Below, piece after piece: positions 1 through 7,928 of a stretch of 23,167 bases of DNA; the stretch's first letter is position 1, and the number at the start of each line of letters is the position of its first letter. The DNA is from a virus. Location: IMG/VR virus record IMGVR_UViG_3300011116_000600, positions 1 through 23,167 of that record; one strand, written 5' to 3'. Position numbers and translations under genes: made by a program. The notes beneath the pieces were generated by a model that did not search any database, was not told where the DNA came from, and was given only the letters and a program-made list of their open reading frames with translations.

Positions 1-1
1 G

Positions 2-1015
2 GTTCTCTGGGTAATCACAGATATAAAAGGATGGTGGAATCCCCCAACACCAGATATATTAGATATCAAGCGTGGGTGGAATGACGGTTCTTATGATGTT
101 AAAGGCAGGTATCAATCTAGAGAGTTAACTTTAGAGGGCTCTATCCTATGCACAGTCCCAACGCTTGCTCCTGCCGCTCGCTCTCGTTTAGTTGCAGCAA
201 TCAACCTTGTAAGACAGGGTGCTTGGCTAAAAACAGAGGAAGACCCTACAAAAGCATCTTATGTTCGCCTTAGCGGGGAACCAAATATAGAAACTGTTAG
301 CGCTAGAGGAAGAATTGATTTTTCTATAGGTCTTAGGGCAGCTGACCCTATTAAATATTCATGGAATAACGATGACGTAACTTATGGATACGACACCGTA
401 TCTATAGATGCTCTATCTGCAAGCCCATCTCACACAGGTATAGCAACCATAACAAATGATGGAGATGTAGATGTTAGCGTGTATTTAAGCATAACTGGTC
501 CAATAGTTGGCCCAGCAAGTATTATAAATACTACAAACTTGGAGACAATTACAATAACAGGCACTCTAAGAGGTGCTACAACAAAGACTGTAAACAATAA
601 AGCTATATCAAATAGCGTTGTTACCCTAACCACATCTACTGCTCACGGACTTGTTATAGGAGATGTAGTGACTGTTTCATCGGTGGGTGCTGCTTATAAC
701 GGAGAACAGGTAGTTAGTTCCATACCTACAACAACAACTTTTACATATTTACTTACTGGGTATACAGGAGGCAATGTATCTTCTACAGCTGGATCTGGAA
801 CAGTAGCCTATGGACCAGACCTTTTAGAGATAGATACTTATAACAGAGAAGTAACTCTTAATGGAGAATTTACTGGAGCAAGATTAAAATTAGAAGTTTA
901 TAACGAATGGATTACTCTCTCTCCTGGAGCAAATGTCATAAGTTTTTATGACAATGGTGCCGCTAATTCTACTGCAAATTTAACTATAGACTACAGGTCT
1001 GGCTGGCTTGCTTAA
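2..1015 (+). CDS. Distal-tail-like (Dit/siphovirus tail component) protein, 5'-truncated
   Basis: The frame is open from the left edge of the window and ends at TAA 1013-1015, leaving 337 residues; the true start lies outside. The last third looks like the C-terminal half of a siphovirus distal tail protein: a beta-rich stretch (around 479-575), then LLEIDTYNREVTLNG and a closing strand set ending in DYRSGWLA. This family normally forms the hub joining tail tube to baseplate. Between the TITGTLRG strand and the IDT..VTLNG strand sits an extra ~79-aa module (575-811) of the type repeated in the next gene. An internal GTG at 479 could be mistaken for a start, but the upstream frame reads as coherent protein. 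The following gene starts 25 nt later and is probably co-transcribed. The Dit assignment rests on motif resemblance and position. Confidence 0.6.
   Translation, partial: VLWVITDIKGWWNPPTPDILDIKRGWNDGSYDVKGRYQSRELTLEGSILCTVPTLAPAARSRLVAAINLVRQGAWLKTEEDPTKASYVRLSGEPNIETVSARGRIDFSIGLRAADPIKYSWNNDDVTYGYDTVSIDALSASPSHTGIATITNDGDVDVSVYLSITGPIVGPASIINTTNLETITITGTLRGATTKTVNNKAISNSVVTLTTSTAHGLVIGDVVTVSSVGAAYNGEQVVSSIPTTTTFTYLLTGYTGGNVSSTAGSGTVAYGPDLLEIDTYNREVTLNGEFTGARLKLEVYNEWITLSPGANVISFYDNGAANSTANLTIDYRSGWLA
575..811 (+). repeat. HGL/GD repeat module, copy 1 (in Dit-like protein)
   Basis: This encodes the core TAHGLVIGDVVTVSSV followed by NGEQVVSSIPTTTTFTY and an N-V-S-S-T-A-rich tail. It is the first of six copies of the same protein module spread over two adjacent tail genes. 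The pattern (HGL..GD.V.I..V, then NG...V.S.PTTTTFTY) resembles modules in phage tail proteins that are often annotated as FCCH-like; that label is from memory. Confidence 0.75.
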
Positions 1016-1040
1016 CTAAAAGACATAAGAAAGAGACGAC

Positions 1041-4001
1041 ATGGCAGAACACGTTATTACACCAGCGGAGTACCGCTATTACGTTGCCGACCTCTTAACT
1101 AATAATGTTTTATCAGAGATAGGGTTTACCTCTGTTTCGTACGAGCGTGCTTTAAGTAAGTCAGGTTCTTTTACTGGAACTATTCCTGTAATTGACTCTA
1201 CGTCTCATCTTAATTTATATGAAAATACTATGCCTGGAAAAACTGCTCTCTATGTATTAAGAGATGGGGTTTGCGTTTGGGGCGGGATTATTTGGGGTAG
1301 ACAATACTCTCCTGCTAATAAAACTTTACAGGTAGATGGCAGCGAGTTTACTAGCTATCTCTACCATAGATTTGTATGGCAAACACTTTATTACGGGTCA
1401 GAATCTTACTACTGCAAACAATATAAAGCAGACGGCTCTACAGCAACTATCTACACAGATGTGTCGCATGGATTTTCTGTAGGAGAGACAATAAGAATTA
1501 GAAGCCTAAATCCTGCTATAAATGGCGACCACACTATAACCTCTACTCCTTCTTCAGCTAGTTTTACTTTTGCTACAGCAGCCACCCTTGCACTTAGCCC
1601 GTCTACTACAGGGCTGGCTAGAACAATTGTTGATACATACGACATGGTTAGAGATTTACTTGGTTACTTAAAAGAAGACTTCTCTAATTTAGAGTTTGTT
1701 AACGATGAGATTAAGCCATCTGATGATTTAGAGTATTCCATATCAAATAAAGAAATGACAGCTGGGTTAGCGACTCTTACTACTACAGTTCCCCATGACT
1801 TGATATCTGGACAACAAATACAGATGGTAGATGTTGATAATTTAATAGATGGATATCAGATTATTACTGCTACACCTGCTTCTGACATTTTCACAGTAGA
1901 TGTTGGTGGCTCGTCTAATATAGCCAGTACTGCCCTTGGCGGAATATCTACTTACAATATAACCTCTGCAACAATAGAAACAACTTCTTTAATAATAACA
2001 ACTAAAGCCATATCTAATAACATTGTAACTCTTACTACTTCAGCCACCCACGGGCTCTCTGTTGGAGACTACATAAGTATCTCTAATGTAGAGAATACTA
2101 TTTCTGTATCAAAAGTTGGAACTACTGGTGTTTCTGGCGAGAAGACAGTAGTAGTTCCAAATAATACAGACATTATAGTTGGAATGATGGCTTTTGGTAC
2201 AGGAATTGGGTCTAGCGCAACTGTACAATCTATTTCAGGTACTACCATAACTTTAGGAATAGCAAATGTAGGAACTGTATCTGGAACTGTAAGTTTTGCA
2301 TACCAAGCTATTATAAACGGGTCTTATTATGTAAGTTCTGTTCCTACAACTACCACTTTCACATATGAAAAATCTTCTCCCAATGTAGCAGCTGTTTCTA
2401 TATCAAAAGCCGATGAAGTTACTAGTTTTTCTATAACAAATAGCGGATCTACTGCTTATTTATATAATTCTAATAAAAACCCTACTTTATATTTAATTAG
2501 AGGAAATACTTATACATTTAATATAAGCGCTGTTGGTCATAATTTTTGGATTCAAACTACTAGTGGCGGATACAGTTCAGGGAATGTGTACTCTTCAGGT
2601 GTAACAGGTAACGGTACTGCAAACGGTTCTATTATATTTACAGTTCCATCTAACGCTCCATCTACTCTCTACTATCAGTCCCAGCAAGATAGTGTTATGT
2701 CTGGAAGATTAACCATATACAGTTATGGTCAAGTTTCTTATAAGTCTTGCATTTTAACAACATCTACACCTCACGGGCTTTCTACAGGAAAGAGTTTTAT
2801 AGTTTCTGATGTAGGTGCTGATTATGATGGTACATTTGCAGTATCTAGTGTCCCGAATAGCACGTCCTTAAAATATAACTCTTTATCCTTACTTAATCGA
2901 GCAACAGAAGCAGTCTACGGGGGAACTTTAAAATGGGGTCCTAGAGCAGTTGCTGGAACATATGGAGCCTACTCTGGAAACTCGGATACTGACATACAGG
3001 TATCTGAAGACTTAAGCGGAAAATATATAGGGGTATCCCAGCAAATATTTAGAGGATCAGATATGCGATCTTTTGGAGATATATTAGAAGAGTTTTCTAA
3101 AGACTTAAATGGTTTTGAGTACAGGATAGATTGCGATTTTCAAAGTGGTTCTTTTGTACGAACATTTAGTTTTGTTCCATTTATAGATCCTCCTAATAAA
3201 ATTGCTGTAGTAAATAAAGCTCTTACATCAAATGTTGGAACTATCACTACAGAAAGTGCTCACGGGCTTTCGGTCGGGGATGAGATAGTGATTACAGATG
3301 TAGGTCTTTATTTTAATGGCACTAGAGAAATACTTTCTACCCCGACAACTACTACTTTTACATTCTCTTCTTATGCTAGCAACGTTTCCTCTACAGCATG
3401 TTCTGGTTATATAGGAATAGTTCATCCGCTTAGTGTTTTAGGTGCAGATCAGTTTGTTTTTGAGTACCCAGGGAATGTGCTTCAATTTAATCTAACTGAG
3501 AATGCAGAAAACTCTGCAACTAGAATGTGGGTTGTGGGAGCTACTGATAATTTAGACAATACTGCAAGTGCTCCTTATGCCGCATCTACATCAACAGACT
3601 TATTAGATTTAGGATGGCCACTTATTGACCAGGTTGATTCTAAAACTGACAATGTAACTGTTGCATATGGAGAGAGTGCACTTTATTCGTACGCTAGAGA
3701 TTTTGCTGGAGAGGCTAGACCACCAGAGGGAAGTTTTTCCATAACAATTAACGGCTCTATAGGACCATATGTTGGAGATTTTTTACCAGGAGATTGGTGC
3801 TCAATTATTATAGATGACGACTTTGTTAGAATGCGTCTTGCTAGTGATTTAGAGCCAAGAGGCGATATAATTGTTAGAAAAATTATAGGATATAAAGTTT
3901 CTGTACCTGATAGCCCGTCTTTCCCTGAAAGTGTGACGCTAGAACTTATAAGTGAATGGAAAGAAGACCGAAGAATATCTACTCTAAAAACTACTGGTTA
4001 G
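1041..4001 (+). CDS. Large tail/baseplate protein with shuffled repeat modules and a cupredoxin-like domain
   Basis: This 986-aa protein starts at ATG 1041 behind an AAGAAAGAG-type ribosome site. The framework parts (residues about 1-123, 195-230, 640-720, 793-986) resemble actinophage minor tail proteins of the ReqiPepy6 gp37-like/tail-hub type: YRYYVADLLTNNVL, then a WGGIIWGRQY strand, and a C-terminal GDWCSIIIDDDFVRMRL segment. Five copies of an HGL..GD module are inserted at about residues 124-194, 231-305, 318-445, 566-616 and 722-792. Copy three is split by a different module at about 352-422. Residues 453-562 form a cupredoxin-like beta domain. More than half of the protein is therefore inserted domains, probably surface-exposed decoration of the baseplate. 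The next gene follows after 15 nt. The tail-hub role is inferred from order and weak similarity. Confidence 0.65.
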   Translation: MAEHVITPAEYRYYVADLLTNNVLSEIGFTSVSYERALSKSGSFTGTIPVIDSTSHLNLYENTMPGKTALYVLRDGVCVWGGIIWGRQYSPANKTLQVDGSEFTSYLYHRFVWQTLYYGSESYYCKQYKADGSTATIYTDVSHGFSVGETIRIRSLNPAINGDHTITSTPSSASFTFATAATLALSPSTTGLARTIVDTYDMVRDLLGYLKEDFSNLEFVNDEIKPSDDLEYSISNKEMTAGLATLTTTVPHDLISGQQIQMVDVDNLIDGYQIITATPASDIFTVDVGGSSNIASTALGGISTYNITSATIETTSLIITTKAISNNIVTLTTSATHGLSVGDYISISNVENTISVSKVGTTGVSGEKTVVVPNNTDIIVGMMAFGTGIGSSATVQSISGTTITLGIANVGTVSGTVSFAYQAIINGSYYVSSVPTTTTFTYEKSSPNVAAVSISKADEVTSFSITNSGSTAYLYNSNKNPTLYLIRGNTYTFNISAVGHNFWIQTTSGGYSSGNVYSSGVTGNGTANGSIIFTVPSNAPSTLYYQSQQDSVMSGRLTIYSYGQVSYKSCILTTSTPHGLSTGKSFIVSDVGADYDGTFAVSSVPNSTSLKYNSLSLLNRATEAVYGGTLKWGPRAVAGTYGAYSGNSDTDIQVSEDLSGKYIGVSQQIFRGSDMRSFGDILEEFSKDLNGFEYRIDCDFQSGSFVRTFSFVPFIDPPNKIAVVNKALTSNVGTITTESAHGLSVGDEIVITDVGLYFNGTREILSTPTTTTFTFSSYASNVSSTACSGYIGIVHPLSVLGADQFVFEYPGNVLQFNLTENAENSATRMWVVGATDNLDNTASAPYAASTSTDLLDLGWPLIDQVDSKTDNVTVAYGESALYSYARDFAGEARPPEGSFSITINGSIGPYVGDFLPGDWCSIIIDDDFVRMRLASDLEPRGDIIVRKIIGYKVSVPDSPSFPESVTLELISEWKEDRRISTLKTTG
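1410..1622 (+). repeat. HGL/GD repeat module, copy 2
   Basis: This encodes VSHGFSVGETIRIRSL, then NGDHTITSTPSSASFTF, at residues about 124-194 of the baseplate protein. It interrupts the framework between the YLYHRFVWQTL segment and the DTYDMVRDLLGYL segment. Confidence 0.7.
1731..1955 (+). repeat. HGL/GD repeat module, copy 3 (divergent)
   Basis: This encodes VPHDLISGQQIQMVDV, then DGYQIITATPASDIFTV, at residues about 231-305. HGL has become HDL and the GD pair is lost (GQ), so this copy is the most diverged in the core. The module boundaries and spacing are preserved. Confidence 0.6.
1992..2375 (+). repeat. HGL/GD repeat module, copy 4, split by another module
   Basis: The first half encodes KAISNNIVTLTTSATHGLSV and ISISNV. 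The second half, NGSYYVSSVPTTTTFTY, appears only after about 70 foreign residues. The KAISN(N/S)(I/V)VTLTTS lead-in is nearly identical to copy 1 in the upstream gene, so these two copies are probably recently related. Confidence 0.7.
2094..2306 (+). other. Module nested inside repeat copy 4
   Basis: Residues about 352-422 carry VGTTGVSGEKTVVVPNNTDI, then VGMMAFGTGIGSSATV, SISGTTITL and a closing VSGTVSF strand. This is a known style of beta module in phage tail fibres (G.GI...T.V.SI.GTTITL). It sits exactly between the two halves of the surrounding HGL/GD module without disrupting either half. The boundaries are approximate. Confidence 0.6.
2397..2726 (+). other. Cupredoxin-like domain with altered metal ligands
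   Basis: Residues about 453-562 read NPTLYLIRGNTYTFNI, VGHNFWIQT, then FTVPSNAPSTLYYQSQQDSV and MSG. The layout matches phage cupredoxin-like domains ending in an LYYQCQ.H..M.G signature. His500 and Met553 are kept, but the expected Cys is Ser (S548) and the second His is Asp (D550), so copper binding is unlikely. The fold assignment rests on motif memory. Confidence 0.6.
2736..2888 (+). repeat. HGL/GD repeat module, copy 5 (short)
   Basis: This encodes TPHGLSTGKSFIVSDV, then DGTFAVSSVPNSTSLKY, at residues about 566-616. It lacks the longer lead-in and the S-T-A tail found in the other copies and directly follows the cupredoxin-like domain. Confidence 0.7.
3204..3416 (+). repeat. HGL/GD repeat module, copy 6
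   Basis: This encodes SAHGLSVGDEIVITDV, then NGTREILSTPTTTTFTF and NVSSTACSGYIG, at residues about 722-792. The NVSSTA.SG tail closely matches the tail of copy 1 in the upstream gene. Confidence 0.75.
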
Positions 4002-4016
4002 GAAAGATGAATAAAA

Positions 4017-5429
4017 ATGGTGAGTAGAAGAAGAAGTAGTAATAAGAATTTAGGCAATAATATTGCTGAAGTTCATAGAAGGCTGCGATATTTAGAAAGA
4101 CGCCCTGCCAAAACTAAACTTGGAAGTAGAATTGTAAACGCTGCTGCTATTACCCCAAACACTATTACTGAAGATCAAGTAAGTTTTGGCGCGACCATAA
4201 TAACTGATGAGACAGACCTAACTTTAGCAACAGATAATCCTAAAGACGGTCTTATAGTAATAAATCCAGGTACTGGAGAGTCTGCTGTCTATAGTTACGA
4301 TTTAGATTCTTATATTTATATATCTGATACTACTGCTCAAACTAGTTCTATAGAGGCTATATCTATAGCTCAGGGGAAAAGTAAGACCTATGTAAGTGCC
4401 TCGGAGCCTACTGGAGGAACCTACAACGAAGGCGATCTCTGGATAGATACTGATGATGGAAATAAACTTTATAGGTATAACGGCACCGCCTGGGTGTCTA
4501 CGCAAGATGCTGCAATCAGTACAGCACAGGCTACTGCAAATGGTAAAAATACAATTCACTACTCCACCTCAGACCCAGGCTCGACTGCAAATATCGCGGG
4601 TGATATCTGGTGGAAATACGCTTCAGGTATTGTAATAAAACAGTATGTTGGTGCTGGAGGAACTACTTGGAATGAATCTACTGTAGGAAATGCTGTAATT
4701 GCTAATTTAGATGCAGGAAAAATTACAGCAGGCTACCTTGATGTTTCTGGATCGGTAAAAATTACTACTGATAAAACAAAATCAGGAAACCAATCACGTG
4801 TAGAGATAAACTCTGACGGTTTTTATGCATACGATGGCGACGTTGCTACTGTGTCCATTACAAAGAGTGGAGTAGCAGCATTTTCTGGAGCAATATATGC
4901 TACCAGTGGCACTTTCAGCGGGACTATTAATGCTAGTGGGACTATCTCTGGCGGAACTATTTCTGGAGCAACTATTATTGGCGGGATATTTCGAACTGCC
5001 GCGACAGGCAATACAAGAGTAGAAATTAATTCGACTACATCTGTAGATTTAATTAAATTTTATGTAGGGGCTGGCGCAGACCCAGTAGGGCAAATTGGAG
5101 TTCAATCCAACGGTGTTGTATTAATAGGTCCTGCATCTAACGTTTTAGGTCTTACACCTGACGGTGGTGCAGCGTTAACCACTACTCAGCATCAGTTAAC
5201 TTTTTCATCTAACGGTAGTGCAAAGTTAGGCGCTGCTCTAAATTATATTCTTTTTAACGAGTCTAGTACTTCAGTAGCTTTACATAGTTCTAGTCCTGCA
5301 GGTAGCCTTGCTCTTAGAAATATACAGGCACTTACTGTAGGCACAGCCACAAGTCAAGGCGTATCTTCGGACGGAGCTGTAACAGCAGGCTATAATTGGA
5401 CTGTAGGAGACATAGTTCTTACTTACTAA
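4017..5429 (+). CDS. Tail fibre/tip-like protein with glycine-serine beta repeats
   Basis: This 470-aa protein uses ATG 4017 behind a GGAAAGA site. The N-terminus is basic with a short predicted coiled coil (IAEVHRRLRYLERRP). The middle has two consecutive carrier-type strand motifs, GDLWIDTDDGNKLYRYNGTAWVS and later GDIWWKY...TWNES, then NLDAGKITAGYLDVSGSV. Such motifs are common in siphovirus central-fibre and tip proteins. Residues about 285-325 carry a short-period repeat (GTFSG/TINASG/TISGG/TISGA/TIIGG) typical of a beta-helix or beta-prism shaft. The C-terminal part has many S/G-rich beta strands. It is probably a trimeric structural fibre or receptor-facing tip protein. No catalytic motif is visible. 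It lies between the baseplate protein and the adhesin, 14 nt from the latter's start. Confidence 0.6.
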   Translation: MVSRRRSSNKNLGNNIAEVHRRLRYLERRPAKTKLGSRIVNAAAITPNTITEDQVSFGATIITDETDLTLATDNPKDGLIVINPGTGESAVYSYDLDSYIYISDTTAQTSSIEAISIAQGKSKTYVSASEPTGGTYNEGDLWIDTDDGNKLYRYNGTAWVSTQDAAISTAQATANGKNTIHYSTSDPGSTANIAGDIWWKYASGIVIKQYVGAGGTTWNESTVGNAVIANLDAGKITAGYLDVSGSVKITTDKTKSGNQSRVEINSDGFYAYDGDVATVSITKSGVAAFSGAIYATSGTFSGTINASGTISGGTISGATIIGGIFRTAATGNTRVEINSTTSVDLIKFYVGAGADPVGQIGVQSNGVVLIGPASNVLGLTPDGGAALTTTQHQLTFSSNGSAKLGAALNYILFNESSTSVALHSSSPAGSLALRNIQALTVGTATSQGVSSDGAVTAGYNWTVGDIVLTY

Positions 5430-5443
5430 GAATACTTCCAACT

Positions 5444-7927
5444 ATGTCAAAATATATAAATGTAGGCGGAACTTGGAAACTTGTAAGCGGTGCTTATATA
5501 AATGTTGCTGGATACTGGAAACGAATTGTATCTGGGTATATAAATGTTGCTGGATATTGGAAACTATTTTTTGAGTATCAACTAACTCCTGCTATTGCCT
5601 CTCGCGCTGAAATTTCTGTAAATAGTTCTACATTTCCCACAACTCTTACTGGAACAAACTATCACTGGACTAATGCAACTTCTTTGACTTACAAATTTCA
5701 AGTATCAACTGACGATACTACATGGACTGACATTGCTTCGGCTGTATACATTGCTAATCCTTCCATAGCGGCTTCAAATACAGTAACTTATACAACCCTG
5801 CAAGCCGACTATACCCAAGCTCTTATGTATTTTAGATTTTTAGTAATAGCGGTAAATTCTTACTACTCAACTACAACTACTTCTTACAGCACATCCACCG
5901 CTGTGGGGATAGCCCCTCTAGCACCTACAAACCTAAGCGCTACAAAAAGTGGCTCTTCTGTAATAAATCTTTCATGGACAGCCTCTGGATTTTCTACCAC
6001 AACTTATGAAATTTACTGGGGAGGTACATCTTCTAGTACTCCTAATGCTGGAAGTACTCCAGATTTTTATGTATCTGCTCCTACAACTACCTATTCCAAT
6101 ACAGGGCTATCTCCAGTTACTACCAGATATTATTGGATAAGAGCAGTAAATATATACGGCACAAGTGCATGGTCTACAAGTAACGCAGTTTTTGCAACGA
6201 CAGATGCATCGGTTCCATCTGCTCCAACTATAGGAACTGTGACTGTAACTAATAATTCAACAGTATCTATACCATTCACAGCGCCTGCAAGTAACGGCGG
6301 GGCATCCATCACCAGCTACACAACCACCTCCAGCCCTTCAATTTCATTAAGTACCTCTGGAACTTCTACCCCACTCACAGTTACAGGTACTTTTGTTTTA
6401 GGTCAGGCTTACACATTCACAATTGTTGCTAATAACTCTGCTGGCTCATCTGCATCTTCTAGCGCAAGTAACTCTGTTACCCCTAATGTTGCTTCTCGCC
6501 CTGGACCACCAACACTGACATCTTCTTCTTCTACATCTTCTTCTATTACTTTTGCTTGGAGTATTGGCTCAGATTCAAGTTCATTAGTAAAAATAGATAT
6601 AGGATTTTCTGCAGCAGGTGGTACAGATGTTGTTAACGGGGCTACTACAACTTCTTCATCTAGAACTCAGTCCAGCCTTACTTCTACCCATACTTACTAT
6701 GTACGCATAACCTCGTACAGCACTGCATACGGTTACGGAGACTACTTAGACTTTACTGTAGCAACTACAGGGACAAGTCCTTTGCAGACTTCTTCCCCCT
6801 CCTTGAGTGGAAGTGGCTTATACAACACAAACTTAACTTTTTCTGGTGGCTCTTATACAAATACTGCATCCTTAACTACCCATCTTGTATTTGCTGTTGC
6901 TAATTCTTTTACTAGTTCAACTCCTACAAAGACCTCTTCTAGTCCTTATACAATAACAGCTCTTGATTCTGACTCTCCAGGAAATTATTTTGCAGTTAGA
7001 GATACAGTAGTAGGAACCAATTCTATAACTTACTATTACTATTCCAGCGCAACTCATACAAGCCAAGACACTATGCCTGTTCCAACATTTTCTGCTGCAA
7101 CATCTGCTATTGGCGGATTCTCATTTACAATTACAAACTACGATGCTGGTAATATTTATTATATTTCTAGTGTATCTAATGGCTCTGTTACTTCTGCTGG
7201 TGGCATGTACCCAACTACAAGCACGATAACTGTTACAGGACTTACCTCCGGGCAATCTTCTACGGTAGCACTTGTTGTAGATAAAACAGGTTTTGTAGAC
7301 AACACTGCTAGCATAACTGGAACCGCTACAGTTGTTATAACCCCAGGGGTTCCCAACATAGTGTCTACTTCTTCTACAAACAGCACTATAACAATTACTT
7401 GGTCAAGTGGTGGAGATACAGATTCTTACAGAATGACTGTAGGTACTTCTGCAGGGGCATCAAATGTAAGAGACTTGTACACTTCCTCTACTTCCTCTAC
7501 AACAACTGGCCTTAGCCAGTCTTTCACATACTACATAAGTATTTATGGATACTGGTCAGCAACATCCACCTACGGCTCTCCAGCATCCACAACAATTGCT
7601 ACTACAGGCTCTGGAACAACTGCAGGTACTACCACTACAACTGCAGGTACTACCACTACAACTGCAGGTACTACCACTACTACTACCACTACTACTACCA
7701 CTACTACTACTACTGCAGCTCCTTCAACTAGAACCGTTCCAAGCGTAGTCGGAACTCTTGAGACTAATGCAATTTCAGCAATACAAGCACAAGGATTAGT
7801 TGCCTCTGTATCTTATGATTACGGTGGAAACTTCTCTAATGATGGAACAGTTAAATCCCAAAGCCCTGCTGGTGGTGCCACCGTGAATGTAGGGTCTACA
7901 GTAAGCATAGTAGTTTGGGTTTACTAA
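5444..7927 (+). CDS. Adhesin-like tail protein: WK repeats, FN3 domains, poly-Thr stalk, PASTA domain
   Basis: The chosen start is ATG 5444, giving 827 aa; an upstream in-frame codon at 5396 would overlap the previous gene by 34 nt. Residues about 4-41 hold three 14-aa repeats (YINV.G.WK). Ig/FN3-like domains follow at about 157-245, 256-345, 353-440 and 635-720, with conserved W and Y..(R/I)A.N strands. A Thr-only stalk occupies about 726-757 (TAGTTTT repeats then a long T run). The last ~64 residues (764-827) match a PASTA domain: VPSVVGTLETNAISAIQAQG, then SQSPAGGATVNVGSTVSIVV. PASTA domains in cell-wall kinases and PBPs are associated with muropeptide or wall binding, so a host-surface role fits. 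No signal peptide is visible. The downstream SAM enzyme starts 1 nt after the stop. Confidence 0.75.
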   Translation: MSKYINVGGTWKLVSGAYINVAGYWKRIVSGYINVAGYWKLFFEYQLTPAIASRAEISVNSSTFPTTLTGTNYHWTNATSLTYKFQVSTDDTTWTDIASAVYIANPSIAASNTVTYTTLQADYTQALMYFRFLVIAVNSYYSTTTTSYSTSTAVGIAPLAPTNLSATKSGSSVINLSWTASGFSTTTYEIYWGGTSSSTPNAGSTPDFYVSAPTTTYSNTGLSPVTTRYYWIRAVNIYGTSAWSTSNAVFATTDASVPSAPTIGTVTVTNNSTVSIPFTAPASNGGASITSYTTTSSPSISLSTSGTSTPLTVTGTFVLGQAYTFTIVANNSAGSSASSSASNSVTPNVASRPGPPTLTSSSSTSSSITFAWSIGSDSSSLVKIDIGFSAAGGTDVVNGATTTSSSRTQSSLTSTHTYYVRITSYSTAYGYGDYLDFTVATTGTSPLQTSSPSLSGSGLYNTNLTFSGGSYTNTASLTTHLVFAVANSFTSSTPTKTSSSPYTITALDSDSPGNYFAVRDTVVGTNSITYYYYSSATHTSQDTMPVPTFSAATSAIGGFSFTITNYDAGNIYYISSVSNGSVTSAGGMYPTTSTITVTGLTSGQSSTVALVVDKTGFVDNTASITGTATVVITPGVPNIVSTSSTNSTITITWSSGGDTDSYRMTVGTSAGASNVRDLYTSSTSSTTTGLSQSFTYYISIYGYWSATSTYGSPASTTIATTGSGTTAGTTTTTAGTTTTTAGTTTTTTTTTTTTTTTAAPSTRTVPSVVGTLETNAISAIQAQGLVASVSYDYGGNFSNDGTVKSQSPAGGATVNVGSTVSIVVWVY
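5453..5564 (+). repeat. Three 42-nt direct repeats encoding YINV.G.WK
   Basis: Copies begin at 5453, 5495 and 5537 (tatataaatgt...tggaaac). The second and third are identical over about 28 nt except for one base; the first is diverged. The period of 42 nt equals 14 codons, so copy number can change without a frameshift. Confidence 0.85.
7619..7714 (+). repeat. 21-nt tandem repeat plus ACT/ACC triplet array (poly-Thr stalk)
   Basis: Three in-frame 21-nt units (actgcaggtactaccactac + a/t) at 7619-7681 are followed by a run of act/acc triplets to about 7714. The array encodes the Thr-rich stalk between the last FN3-like domain and the PASTA domain. Both periods are multiples of three, so slippage would change stalk length but not frame. 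Confidence 0.9.
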
Positions 7928-7928
7928 T

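Noticed and set aside
5396-5443. Upstream start for the adhesin gene
   Set aside because: It would overlap the preceding gene by 34 nt and add 16 residues unlike the YINV repeat start; ATG 5444 begins directly with the repeat.
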